From: Chersky-267 sp963744115
GTDB lineage: Bacteria; Chloroflexota; Limnocylindria; Limnocylindrales; CSP1-4
Length of the DNA: 64,000 nt
Assembly: GCA_963744115.1 (NCBI GenBank)
Contig: CAVUSI010000001.1
Coordinates: forward strand, 434,001 to 498,000
Reading direction: 5' to 3'
The position numbers were made by a program, and so were the translations under genes. This document shows, in pieces, positions 7,208 to 16,272 of this stretch. Positions within the stretch are counted from its first letter, which is position 1. Each line of letters opens with the position of its first letter. The notes below the pieces were generated by a model. The model saw nothing but the letters and a program-made list of their open reading frames with translations. It made no database searches and was not told where the DNA came from.

Positions 7208-8791
7208 TTACCGGCCGAGGAGGTGGAGGGCGACACCGTGACCGTCGGCCACGCTGGCCAGGACGCTGGTGACGCTCGTCTGGATGAGGTTGAGGATCAG
7301 CCCCGGGAACAGGCCGAATACGACGATCAGCGCCGCCAGCGGGACGACCGTGACGAGCTCGACCGGGCGGATGTCGGTCAGGTGGGAGCCGAGGCCCGAC
7401 AGGAAGTCCGACAGGTCCCCGGTGAAGACCCGCTGGAACATCCACAGCAGGTAGCCCGCCGCGAGGATCATGCAGAAGGTGGCGACGGCCGCCACGTATG
7501 GGCTGGATCCGAACGCGCCGACCAGGACGAGGAACTCACCGACGAATCCGGACAGGCCGGGCAGCCCGACGCTGGCGAACATGAAGAACCCGAAGGCGGC
7601 CGCGTAGACCGGGGTCCGCCCGGCAAGGCCACCCATCTTGGCGATCGTCCGGTCGTGGGTCCGCTCGTAGATGACCCCGACCATGAGGAACAGGGCGCCC
7701 GTGATCAGGCCGTGGTTGACCATCTGGAGGATCGCGCCCTGCATCCCCTGCTCGCGGCCGGCGCCACCGACCGGGATGAGCACCGACACGAAGATGCCGA
7801 GCGTGACGAACCCCATGTGGCTGACCGACGAGTAGGCGATCAGCTTCTTGAGATCGGGCTGGACGAGCGCCACGACCGCCCCGTAGATGATCGCGATGAG
7901 GCTCAGCGCCACGATCCACGGGGCGAAGGTATGGGCGGCGTCGGGGAACAGCGGCAGGGTGAACCGGATGAAGCCGTAGGCCCCCAGCTTGAGCAGCACC
8001 GCGGCCAGGATCACGGACCCGGCCGTGGGCGCCTCGACGTGGGCGTCCGGCAGCCAGGTGTGGAACGGGAACATCGGCACCTTGATGGCGAAGGCGAGGA
8101 AGAAGGCGAGGAAGGCGAACGCCTGGAGGTTGGAGGCGAAGCCGGTCGTGGCCGCGAAGGCCCGCAGGGCCTCGAAGTCGAACGCGTTCGCCCACGATCC
8201 GGTCGCGGCCTGGTAGGTGAACGCGGTGGCCAGGATGGCCACCAGCATCAGCAGCGACCCGACCAGGGTGTAGAGCACGAACTTGATCGTCGCGTAGATC
8301 CGGTTCGAGCCGCCCCAGATCCCGATGATCAGGTACATCGGGACGAGGACGATCTCCCAGAACACGTAGAACAGGAACATGTCGAGGGCGATGAACACCC
8401 CGATCATCCCGACCTCGAGGACGAGGAACGAGATCATGTACTCCTTGACCCGGTCCTTGATCGGGCCGAACGAGGCCAGGATGCTGATCCAGGTCAGGGT
8501 GGTGGTCAGGACCACGAGGACGGCTGACAGGCCGTCGACGCCGACCTTGTACTGGATCCCGAAGATGGGGATCCAGGCGTGGGTCTCGACCAGCGAGAAG
8601 CCGGCCTTGTGCGGGTCGAACGAGACGAGCATGACCAGCGACAACCCGAACGCCACCAGGGCCACGATCAGGGCGGTCCAGCGGACGGCCTGGACGTTGG
8701 CCTTCGGGATGAACGCGATGATCAGCGCCCCGATGAGCGGCGTGAACGTGATCAGCGTCAGCAGCGGCAGGCCTGACTGGTCGAGGATCAT
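7208..8791 (-). CDS. nuoM: NADH-quinone oxidoreductase subunit M
   Basis: Antiporter-like membrane subunit of complex I, 527 residues. Motifs include the conserved Glu helix (FYVFWEIVLVPMYLIIGIWGG) and the Lys/His channel region (KVPMFPFHTWLPDAHVEAPTAGS). I place the start at ATG 8791, which overlaps the nuoL stop by one base (TGATG), because the in-frame extension upstream is out-of-frame nuoL coding sequence. Follows nuoL and precedes nuoN. Length is usual for the family. Confidence 0.95.
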   Translation of the reverse strand: MILDQSGLPLLTLITFTPLIGALIIAFIPKANVQAVRWTALIVALVAFGLSLVMLVSFDPHKAGFSLVETHAWIPIFGIQYKVGVDGLSAVLVVLTTTLTWISILASFGPIKDRVKEYMISFLVLEVGMIGVFIALDMFLFYVFWEIVLVPMYLIIGIWGGSNRIYATIKFVLYTLVGSLLMLVAILATAFTYQAATGSWANAFDFEALRAFAATTGFASNLQAFAFLAFFLAFAIKVPMFPFHTWLPDAHVEAPTAGSVILAAVLLKLGAYGFIRFTLPLFPDAAHTFAPWIVALSLIAIIYGAVVALVQPDLKKLIAYSSVSHMGFVTLGIFVSVLIPVGGAGREQGMQGAILQMVNHGLITGALFLMVGVIYERTHDRTIAKMGGLAGRTPVYAAAFGFFMFASVGLPGLSGFVGEFLVLVGAFGSSPYVAAVATFCMILAAGYLLWMFQRVFTGDLSDFLSGLGSHLTDIRPVELVTVVPLAALIVVFGLFPGLILNLIQTSVTSVLASVADGHGVALHLLGR

Positions 8792-10767
8792 CAGCGGGCC
8801 ACCAGGACGAGATACGAGCCGGCCATCACGATCAGGCCGATGGCGATCCCGAGGGCATAGTTCTGGACCCGGCCGGTCTGGACACGGCGGAGACCCGTCC
8901 CGAGCCCGCCCGCGGACCGCCCGATCCAGTTGACGATGCCGTCGATGACGTAGCGATCGAACCACCAGGCCGCCGCCGCGACCCGGCCGCCGATGCGGAT
9001 GAAGAGCAGGTCGTTGAGCTCGTCGAACCACCACTTGTTCAGCGATGCCCGGTACAGGAACCGGGTCGCCGAGTTGGCGGTGGCGATCGCGTGGACCTGG
9101 TCGGGCTGCGGATCGCGCCGGAGCGAGCCGATCGCGACGCCGAAGTAGCGCCAGGCCAGCAGGAGCCCGAGGGTCGCCACGGCGACGCTGAGCAGGATGA
9201 GCGCGCCGTCGATCCCGAACAGCTCGACCGGCTTCTCGGTCCGGGCCATGATGGCGTTCGCTTCCCTGAAGATCGGATCGAGCCATTGCTGGATCCGGCT
9301 GTCACCGAACGGCAGGCCGAGGAACAGCCCGATGAAGATCGACGGGATCGCCAGCAGGATCAGCGGCACGGTCATCGACCGCGGCGATTCGTGGATGGTG
9401 GGCTCGACGGCCGGGTCGACGTGGCTCGGGCCCCAGAACGTCATGCCCATCAGCCGGAACATGTAGAACGCCGTCATGAAGGCGACGACGATGCCGATCC
9501 CCCAGACGACGAAGAAGCCGTTGCTGAACGCCTCACCGAGGATCTCGTCCTTGCTGAAGAAGCCGGCCAGCGGCGGGATCCCGGCGATCGCCAGCGAGCC
9601 GATCAGCATCGTCACGTAGGTGATGGGGATCTTCTTCGACAGACCGCCCATCCGGCGCATGTCCTGCTCCTCGTGGACGGCGTGGATGACCGAGCCCGAG
9701 TCGAGGAACAGCAGCCCCTTGAAGAAGCCGTGGGCCATCAGGTGGAAGATCGCCGCGACCCAGGCGCCGACGCCGAGCGCGGCGAACATGTAGCCGAGCT
9801 GGGACAGGGTCGAATAGGCCAGGACCCGCTTGATGTCGGTCTGGGTGAACGCGATCGAGGCGGCCAGGATCGCGGTGAAGATGCCGATCCCGGCGACGAT
9901 GAGCATCGCGTCCTGGGCGTGGGCGAAGATCGGGTTGGCCCGGGCCACGAGGTAGACGCCGGCGTTGACCATCGTCGCGGCGTGGATGAGGGCGGACACC
10001 GGCGTCGGGCCCTCCATGGCGTCCGGGAGCCAGACGTGGAGCGGGAACTGGGCGCTCTTGCCCATCGCCCCGGACAGCACCAGCAGGGCGATCGCGGCGA
10101 TCGTGACCTGGTCGAGCGTGCCGATCCGGGTGATGACGTCCTGGATGTTCAGCGTCCCGAGGCTGATGAAGATGAGCATGATGCCGAGGGCGAAGCCGAC
10201 GTCACCGACCCGGTTGACGATGAACGCCTTCTTGCTCGCCAGGGCGGCCGTCCGCTTGCGATACCAGAACCCGATGAGCAGGTAGCTCGACAGGCCGACC
10301 AGCTCCCAGGCCACGAACACCAGCAGGAAGTTGTCGGCCAGGACCAACAGGAGCATCGAGAACATGAACAGGTTCAGGTAGGCGAAGAACCGCCACGTCC
10401 CCGGGTCGTGGGCCATGTAGCCGATCGAGTAGATGTGGACGAGCATGCCGATCGTCGTCACCACGATGAGCAGGCATGCGGTCAGCGCATCGACGTGGAA
10501 GCCGATCTCGACGTTGAACGAGCCAGCCGGGATCCAGTCCCACAGGGGCACGTTCAGGCCGCGCTCGCCGAACGGCTCGACGTGACCGAGGGCCGGGATG
10601 ACCACGATCATCGCGGCGACCCAGCTCACGACCACGACCGCGACCGGCACCAGGCTGGCCGCGTTCCGGCCGTACGTCGCCTGGAGGCGGCGGCCGAACA
10701 GTGCGGCGAAGATGAATCCGGCGATCGGGAGCGCGGGGATCAGCAGGATGAGCGCGTCGTACGGCAT
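8791..10767 (-). CDS. nuoL: NADH-quinone oxidoreductase subunit L
   Basis: Largest antiporter-like subunit of complex I, 658 residues, carrying the long lateral helix at the C-terminus. Seen are FVAWELVGLSSYLLIGFWY (conserved Glu), KSAQFPLHVWLPDAMEGPTP (channel Lys/His) and HLMAHGFFKGLLFLDSGSVI. The C-terminus ends in a further membrane helix. Start ATG 10767 lies 3 bp after the nuoK stop. Slightly longer than E. coli NuoL but within the family range. Confidence 0.95.
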   Translation of the reverse strand: MPYDALILLIPALPIAGFIFAALFGRRLQATYGRNAASLVPVAVVVVSWVAAMIVVIPALGHVEPFGERGLNVPLWDWIPAGSFNVEIGFHVDALTACLLIVVTTIGMLVHIYSIGYMAHDPGTWRFFAYLNLFMFSMLLLVLADNFLLVFVAWELVGLSSYLLIGFWYRKRTAALASKKAFIVNRVGDVGFALGIMLIFISLGTLNIQDVITRIGTLDQVTIAAIALLVLSGAMGKSAQFPLHVWLPDAMEGPTPVSALIHAATMVNAGVYLVARANPIFAHAQDAMLIVAGIGIFTAILAASIAFTQTDIKRVLAYSTLSQLGYMFAALGVGAWVAAIFHLMAHGFFKGLLFLDSGSVIHAVHEEQDMRRMGGLSKKIPITYVTMLIGSLAIAGIPPLAGFFSKDEILGEAFSNGFFVVWGIGIVVAFMTAFYMFRLMGMTFWGPSHVDPAVEPTIHESPRSMTVPLILLAIPSIFIGLFLGLPFGDSRIQQWLDPIFREANAIMARTEKPVELFGIDGALILLSVAVATLGLLLAWRYFGVAIGSLRRDPQPDQVHAIATANSATRFLYRASLNKWWFDELNDLLFIRIGGRVAAAAWWFDRYVIDGIVNWIGRSAGGLGTGLRRVQTGRVQNYALGIAIGLIVMAGSYLVLVAR

Positions 10768-10770
10768 CGG

Positions 10771-11082
10771 CTACTGCCGCATCGCATCGTACTCATCGAC
10801 CAGCGGCGTCCGCCGGTTGCGGAAGATCGCGATGACGATGGCCAGCCCGACGGTCGCCTCGCCGGCGGCCACGGCCATCACGACCAGGGCGATGACCGAT
10901 GCCTGCGGGCGGAGCGCGGGGTTGAAGGCGCCGAATGCGACGATCGACAGGTTCACCGCGTTGAGCATCAGCTCGATCGACATGAGCATGCTGATCGCGT
11001 TCCGGCGGGCCAGGAAGCCGAAGGTCCCGATGCAGAACAGGAGCGCCGACAGGATCAGGTAGCTGTCCAGCGAGTTCGTCAT
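10771..11082 (-). CDS. nuoK: NADH-quinone oxidoreductase subunit K
   Basis: Three-helix membrane subunit of complex I, 103 residues. The conserved acidic residues lie in SMLMSIELMLNAVNLSIVAF and the helix VVMAVAAGEATVGLAIVIAIF, matching NuoK helix 2 and helix 3. The start overlaps the nuoJ stop (ATGA). Normal size for the family. Confidence 0.95.
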   Translation of the reverse strand: MTNSLDSYLILSALLFCIGTFGFLARRNAISMLMSIELMLNAVNLSIVAFGAFNPALRPQASVIALVVMAVAAGEATVGLAIVIAIFRNRRTPLVDEYDAMRQ

Positions 11083-11627
11083 CGCGGCCCGGACTCCTCG
11101 TCCGCGAGCTCGCGCTTGGCCAGGTAGACGCCGCCGATGACCGCGGCCAGCAGCAGGACGCTGACGACCTCGAACGGCAGCACGTAATCCTGGAACAGGA
11201 CCTTCGCCAGGTCGCTCGTCGCGGTCGCGACCCGGACGGCCGCGCCGCCCCAGTCGGTCGAGCTGATGGCCAGGGCGAGGATGACGGCAAGGATGATCGC
11301 AGCGATCGCCGACGGGACGGCCTGGGTCTGGAACACGAGGCGAGCCGGGCCGGCCTTGCTCTGGGTGAGCATGATCGCGAACAGGACCAGGACGCTGATC
11401 GCCCCGATGTAGATCAGCACCTGGGCACCGGCGATGAGCGGAGCGCCGAGGATGACGTAGATCCCGGCAAGCGCCCCGAAGCAGACGATCATCGCCAGGC
11501 CGCAGCGGATGATGTCGCGCATCGTCACGACGAGCAGTCCCGCGCCGAGCAGGATCCCGGCGAAGATCACGAACAGCGCGTCGTTCCAGCTGACCCCGAG
11601 GATCGGGATCGTGTCCGGGATGGCCAC
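11079..11627 (-). CDS. nuoJ: NADH-quinone oxidoreductase subunit J
   Basis: Five-helix membrane subunit of complex I, 182 residues. The pi-bulge helix is seen in LIAGAQVLIYIGAISVLVLFAIML, the most conserved NuoJ segment. The reading frame is open far upstream, but GTG 11627 has a good ribosome-binding site (AGGAGA, 4 bp away) and gives the family length. Lies 14 bp downstream of the large ferredoxin/flavoprotein gene. Confidence 0.93.
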   Translation of the reverse strand: MAIPDTIPILGVSWNDALFVIFAGILLGAGLLVVTMRDIIRCGLAMIVCFGALAGIYVILGAPLIAGAQVLIYIGAISVLVLFAIMLTQSKAGPARLVFQTQAVPSAIAAIILAVILALAISSTDWGGAAVRVATATSDLAKVLFQDYVLPFEVVSVLLLAAVIGGVYLAKRELADEESGPR

Positions 11628-11641
11628 CCGATCTCCTTCAG

Positions 11642-14260
11642 CTACTCGTGATGCGCGTGGCCGGCGCCCGTCGCGCCGTGGCTCTCGCCGTTCGAGCCGT
11701 GGCCATGCCCGTTGCCGGATCCCGGACCGCCGGCCGCCAGGGACGGCGGCAGGACCGGCAGCATCCGGCTGGGATCGGGCAGCCGCCCCTCCGCGGTCGC
11801 CCGATCGAGCCAGTCGCGCTCGCGGCGGATATACGTCACCTCGGTCTCCCGATCGACCGCGGCGATCGCCATCAGGTCGATCATCGGCTCGACCCGGCTC
11901 GTGTGGGCAAGCTCGAAGTCGGCGCCGTCGCGCAGCGCGTCGTAGGGGCATGCGTCGACGCAGATGCCGCACAGGATGCAGCGGCTCTCGTCGACCTCGT
12001 ACTTCTGGAGGACGCGCGGCTTCGGCATCAGGGCGCCGGTCGGGCAGGTCTCGGCGCATCGCCCGCACGACACGCACGGCGTGTCGTTCAGGCTCATGTC
12101 GAGCGGCGTCGTCACCAGCGTGTCGAAGCCGATCCGCATGAAGTCGTAGCAGGCGGCCCCCACGACCTCCGAGCAGACCTGGGCGCACCGGCCGCAGTCG
12201 ATGCAGCGGGACGGCTCGCGCAGGATGTAGGCGTGGCTGTCGTCGCGGATGTAGTCGTGGTTCGTGCCCGTGAACCGGTTCTCGGTGACGCTCCGATAGC
12301 CCGCCCCCTGGTGGAACGCGGGTTCGAGCGTCTTGAGGGTCGTGCCGTATTCGATCCCGAGCCGGCGGAGGTCGCAGAACCCGATCGCCTCGCAGGTGCA
12401 CTGGAGACAGCGGGTCGATTCGGCGACGGCCTCGGCGGGGGTGTACGGGATCTCGTATTCGACGTAGCTCTTGTTGCGGATCTCGGCGTCCATCGCCTTG
12501 AGCCGGTAGCGCGGCTCCTTGACCTCGCTGGTGAACGGCACGATCGACAGGAACTCGGGCTGCGGCTCGGCCAACGTCTGGCGGGTCTTGATCGCCGACA
12601 GGTCGAGGCCCTTGAGATAGGCATCGGCCGCGTACGACGCGCGCCGACCTTCGGCGATCGCCTGGACGACGGTCGCCGCCCCGATCCGGACGTCGCCCGT
12701 CGCGAAGACGCCGGGGCGGCCCGTCTCGAAGGTGACCGCGTCGGCCTTGAGCCGACGCTGCTTGGTCGCCTCAGGACCTTCGGAGCCGGGCCCGATCCAG
12801 CTCAGGTCGGGACCCTGGCCGATGGCCAGCAGGACCCGGTCGCAGTCGATGGTGAACTCGGTCCCGGGGGCCGGCTCCGGCCGGCGTCGACCTGACGCGT
12901 CGGGCTCGCCGAGCTTGTTGCGGATGAACTCGACCCCCGTCACCTTGCCCGTCGCGTCGTCGACGATCACCCGCGTCGGCGCGGCCTGGAAGATGGCCGT
13001 GACCCCTTCCTCGATCGCCTCGTGGACCTCGTTGGACGCCGGCATGTCCTTCATGTCCCGGCGGTAGACGAGGGTCACCTCGGCCGCTCCCTGGCGGACC
13101 GATGTCCGGGAGCAGTCCATCGAGGTGAACCCGCCGCCGATCACCACGACCCGTTTGCCGGCGTGGCCCGGATACGGCAGCCCGAGCGTCGCTGTCTGGA
13201 GGTACTCCAGGCCGTCGATGACCCCGTCCGCGGTCTCGTTCGGGATCCCGAGCTTGTTGGTGTCGTAACAGCCGATCGCGATCAGGACGGCGTCGAAGCC
13301 CTGCCCCTGGAGATCGTCGAGGGTGAAGTCGCGTCCGAGTCCCTGGCCGCAGACGATCTTGCCGCCGAGCCGGGTCACCGACTCGTACTCGGCCTCGAGC
13401 ACCTCGACCTTCGGCAGGCGGTATTGGGGGATGCCGTACCGGAGCATCCCGCCCGGGGCCGGGTCCCGTTCGAAGACGGTCACGTCGTGGCCCGCCAGCA
13501 GGAGGTAGAACGCGGCGCTCATCCCCGCCGGTCCGGACCCGATGACGGCGGCCCGGCGGCCGCTCCGCGCCTGTGGCTCGAACGGCAGCGGCGGATCCAC
13601 GCCCTCGTCGAGCATCGCCTTGAGGACCTGGTCCCCGGCGTAGCGGTGGCTGTCGCGGATCGCGATCGCCTCGTCGACCTCGTCGCGCCGGCAGTGCTCC
13701 TCGCACGGGGCCGGGCAGACCCGGCCGAGCACGCTCGGGAACGGGATCGTCCGCTTGAAGATCCGGGTCGACTCGCGCCAGTTCCCCTCGGCGTTCTGCT
13801 TGAGGAAGCCGGGGATGTCGATGTGGCTCGGGCACTTGTTCTGGCACGGCGGCAGGCAGTAGGCGTTGTGGTCGCTGAAGATCAGCTCGAGGTTGGTCGC
13901 GCGGAGACGACGAAGCTCCTCGGTCTGGGTCTCGACCTTCATCCCGGTCTCGCACGTCCGCGAGCAGCTGATCGGTGGATGCTCCTCGCCCTCGACCTCC
14001 ACGACGCACATCCGGCAGGCTCCGAAACCGGGCAGCTTCGGCTCGTAACAGAGCGTCGGGATCTCGATCCCGTTGTCGCGGCAGACCTCGAGGATCGTCT
14101 GGCCCTCGAAGCCCTCGACGACCCGACCGTCGACCTCGATCCGGATGACCGCCGTCGATTGCGGGCGTTGCGGGGCCTGGGTGGTCAGGAGCCGCTCGGC
14201 GACCGAGGGGGTCGGGATCGGCTCGAGGTCGGTCGGCGGACGGGTGATCAGGTCGGCCAT
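11642..14260 (-). CDS. Multidomain iron-sulfur flavoprotein in the NuoG position: 2Fe-2S + GltD-type FAD/NAD(P) domain + 4Fe-4S domains
   Basis: 872 residues. The N-terminus is a NuoG-like 2Fe-2S domain (Cys71, 82, 85, 99), then a His131/Cys135/139/143 cluster. Next comes a GltD-type domain with GRVCPAPCEEHC, an FAD motif (VIGSGPAGMSAA, about 239-250) and a second dinucleotide motif (VVVIGGGFTSMD, about 365). The C-terminus has three Cx2Cx2Cx3C motifs: CIDCGRCAQVC, CVSCGRCAETCP and CILCGICVDACP (about 686, 729, 761). The last, with following DFELA, looks like the second half of NuoI. The molybdopterin-fold part of NuoG is absent. It ends in a His/Gly-rich tail. Start ATG 14260 overlaps the nuoF stop. 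Presumably feeds electrons to complex I. Confidence 0.85.
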   Translation of the reverse strand: MADLITRPPTDLEPIPTPSVAERLLTTQAPQRPQSTAVIRIEVDGRVVEGFEGQTILEVCRDNGIEIPTLCYEPKLPGFGACRMCVVEVEGEEHPPISCSRTCETGMKVETQTEELRRLRATNLELIFSDHNAYCLPPCQNKCPSHIDIPGFLKQNAEGNWRESTRIFKRTIPFPSVLGRVCPAPCEEHCRRDEVDEAIAIRDSHRYAGDQVLKAMLDEGVDPPLPFEPQARSGRRAAVIGSGPAGMSAAFYLLLAGHDVTVFERDPAPGGMLRYGIPQYRLPKVEVLEAEYESVTRLGGKIVCGQGLGRDFTLDDLQGQGFDAVLIAIGCYDTNKLGIPNETADGVIDGLEYLQTATLGLPYPGHAGKRVVVIGGGFTSMDCSRTSVRQGAAEVTLVYRRDMKDMPASNEVHEAIEEGVTAIFQAAPTRVIVDDATGKVTGVEFIRNKLGEPDASGRRRPEPAPGTEFTIDCDRVLLAIGQGPDLSWIGPGSEGPEATKQRRLKADAVTFETGRPGVFATGDVRIGAATVVQAIAEGRRASYAADAYLKGLDLSAIKTRQTLAEPQPEFLSIVPFTSEVKEPRYRLKAMDAEIRNKSYVEYEIPYTPAEAVAESTRCLQCTCEAIGFCDLRRLGIEYGTTLKTLEPAFHQGAGYRSVTENRFTGTNHDYIRDDSHAYILREPSRCIDCGRCAQVCSEVVGAACYDFMRIGFDTLVTTPLDMSLNDTPCVSCGRCAETCPTGALMPKPRVLQKYEVDESRCILCGICVDACPYDALRDGADFELAHTSRVEPMIDLMAIAAVDRETEVTYIRRERDWLDRATAEGRLPDPSRMLPVLPPSLAAGGPGSGNGHGHGSNGESHGATGAGHAHHE

Positions 14261-15612
14261 CAGGCGCCTCGATGGGCCCCGCCGGCGACGGCCACCGCGA
14301 TCGGGTGACAGACGCCCGCAGGACAGGTGCTGCGGAGGAGATGATCGTCGAGCTCGGCTCGGAAGTATCGCATCGCGCTGGTCGCCGGGAGGGTCGCCAG
14401 GCGCTCGTGGTCGCACAGGGCGGAGCCGCGGATGTCGGAGGCCAGGTCCGCGGCGAGGGTCGCGTCGGTCGGCTTCGGGGTCCCGACGGCGATCCGGTCG
14501 ACGACCTCGGACAGCCGGCGGGTGCCGATCCGGCAGGGGATCGTCTTGCCGCAGGCCTGGTCGGCACAGAACCTCGTCAGCAGGCGGGCCAGGTCGACGA
14601 TGCAGGCCCGGTCGTCGGCGACGACGATCGAGCCCGAGCCGACGTGGGCGTCGACCGCCCGGAGCGACTCGTAGTCGAACGGCGTGTCGAGCAGGTCGGT
14701 CGGCAGGAAGCCGCCCGACGGTCCACCCACGAGGACGGCCTTGATCGGTCGGTCGGACTCGGTCTTCGCTCGGCGGCCGCCGCCGGTCAGCCCGACGATG
14801 GCCTTCAGCGGCGTCCCGAGCGGGACCTCGGCGATCCCGCCGCCGGCCGGTCCGCGGAGTTGGACGAGGATCGTCCCGGGGCTGTCCTTGGCACCGATCG
14901 CCGCGTAGGCCTCGGCGCCGTGGCGCATGATCCAGGGGACCGCGGCGAGCGTCTGGACGTTGTGGACGACGGTCGGCCGACCGAACAGCCCGCGCTCCGA
15001 CGGGTGGGGCGGCCGTTGTTCGGGCTGGCCGCGCTTGCCTTCGAGCGCCTTGAGCAGGACGGTCTCCTCGCCCAGCATGTAGGCACCCTGCACGGGACGG
15101 ACGGTCACGGTCAGCGACCAGCCGGTCTCGAGTACGTCCGAACCGATGAAGCCCGCGTCCTCGGCCGCCGCGATGGCCGCCTCGACGCGACGGATGGCCT
15201 CGCTGGCGTCGGCCCGGATCGCCACGATGGCATCGCTCGCGCCGATGGCATAGGCCGCCAGCGCCATCCCCTCGAGGACGGCATACGGCGCCATCTCCAG
15301 GAGCGTCCGGTCCGTCTGGACCGACGGGTCGGCGCCGTAGCCGTTGGCCACGACGTACTTGGTGGGTCCCGGGGCGGCCGCGGCCGCCTTCCACTTGGTG
15401 CCGGTCGGAAAGCCTGCCCCGCCCCGACCGCGGAGGCCGGCGGCGCCGACCGCGGTCGCGATCTGTCCCGGCGTCATCGCCCGGACCGCGGTCTTGAGCG
15501 CGTCGAACGCACCCGCCCGGACCGCGGCGTCGAGGTCGGTCGGGTCGCTCGCCTCGGGATCGGGAAGCAGGATCCGGGGCCAGGCGGACGGCGTCTTGAG
15601 CAGGGCGGTCAT
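14260..15612 (-). CDS. nuoF: NADH-quinone oxidoreductase subunit F, divergent
   Basis: 450 residues. In canonical complex I this subunit binds FMN and NADH and carries cluster N3. The first FMN/NADH glycine loop is present (RGRGGAGFPTGTKW), as is GEETVLLKALEGKRGQP and PTVVHNVQTLA. Two sites differ. The loop usually reading NADESEPGTxKDR here reads VANGYGADPSVQTDR. The N3 motif CGxCxPC reads CGKTIPC (Cys354 and Cys360, with Thr357 replacing the middle Cys; Cys400 retained). An extra TCPAGVC lies near the C-terminus. Start ATG 15612 overlaps the preceding stop. Flavin or NADH binding may be altered. Confidence 0.88.
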   Translation of the reverse strand: MTALLKTPSAWPRILLPDPEASDPTDLDAAVRAGAFDALKTAVRAMTPGQIATAVGAAGLRGRGGAGFPTGTKWKAAAAAPGPTKYVVANGYGADPSVQTDRTLLEMAPYAVLEGMALAAYAIGASDAIVAIRADASEAIRRVEAAIAAAEDAGFIGSDVLETGWSLTVTVRPVQGAYMLGEETVLLKALEGKRGQPEQRPPHPSERGLFGRPTVVHNVQTLAAVPWIMRHGAEAYAAIGAKDSPGTILVQLRGPAGGGIAEVPLGTPLKAIVGLTGGGRRAKTESDRPIKAVLVGGPSGGFLPTDLLDTPFDYESLRAVDAHVGSGSIVVADDRACIVDLARLLTRFCADQACGKTIPCRIGTRRLSEVVDRIAVGTPKPTDATLAADLASDIRGSALCDHERLATLPATSAMRYFRAELDDHLLRSTCPAGVCHPIAVAVAGGAHRGA

Positions 15613-16262
15613 GCGTCGGCCGCCGATCCGTCGCCGGTCGACCGGCCGGTCAGCGCGCCATCGAGCGCGTCGAGGAAGGCGACGTCGGTGGGATGGCTGT
15701 CGTCGTGGGCGCCGACCGCGAGGTGGTCGTAGTAGGTGGCCGTGCCGTAGAGCATCGCGTACCACGCGCCGGTGGTCTGGCTCACCCGCTTGAGGGCTGC
15801 GACGGGGACGCAGCCGTACGCCGCCTGGATCGCCTCGAGGATCCTGAGCATCTCCTTCGGGTCGTGGTCGACCTCGTCGAGGATGGCGTCGACCGGGGCG
15901 AGGTCGATCTCGTGGAAGTGCTCGTAGGCCGGATCGGGGACCGTCCGTCCGGACCGCCGGAGGGCCGACTCCTCGCGCCGCTCACCGTACGTCTCGGATG
16001 CCCCCCAATGGACGGCGAACCGACCCTTGGTGTCCTCGCCGCCCATGTCGATGCACTCGATCGGGCAGGCCTGGGCGCACTGGAAGCAGGTCTCGCACTT
16101 GAGCGTGCCGTACTCGTCGTAGAGGAGCTGCAACCGGCCGCGGAACTTGGGCGAGATCTCGGCGGGGATCTCGGGATAGAGGTGCGTCACCTTCGGCTCG
16201 AAGAACCGGCGCAAGGTCAGGGCCATCCCGCGGGCGAGGCCGAGGCCCGGGATCAGGCTCAT
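15609..16262 (-). CDS. NuoI first half fused to NuoE N-terminal domain
   Basis: 217 residues. Residues 1-80 resemble the start of NuoI, with a helix (LGLARGMALTLRRFF), PRFRG-like PKFRGRLQL, and one 4Fe-4S motif CETCFQCAQACP (Cys56, 59, 62, 66). The second Cx2Cx2Cx3CP of NuoI is missing. Residues about 115-190 match the helical N-terminal part of NuoE (EMLRILEAIQAAYGCVPVAAL, then MLYGTATYYDHL), but the protein stops before the 2Fe-2S (N1a) cysteines. The missing NuoI half appears at the C-terminus of the 11642-14260 protein. Lies between nuoH and nuoF in the operon. Confidence 0.8.
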   Translation of the reverse strand: MSLIPGLGLARGMALTLRRFFEPKVTHLYPEIPAEISPKFRGRLQLLYDEYGTLKCETCFQCAQACPIECIDMGGEDTKGRFAVHWGASETYGERREESALRRSGRTVPDPAYEHFHEIDLAPVDAILDEVDHDPKEMLRILEAIQAAYGCVPVAALKRVSQTTGAWYAMLYGTATYYDHLAVGAHDDSHPTDVAFLDALDGALTGRSTGDGSAADA

Positions 16263-16272
16263 CGGTCGATCC

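Noticed and set aside
6272..8527. Long plus-strand frames opposite nuoN-nuoM and elsewhere in nuo
   Set aside because: Shadow frames of well-identified complex I genes with biased, repeat-free charged sequence and no motifs.
11079..12401. Extended nuoJ frame of 440 codons
   Set aside because: The first 258 codons overlap the flavoprotein gene in another frame; GTG 11627 has a ribosome-binding site and gives the family length.
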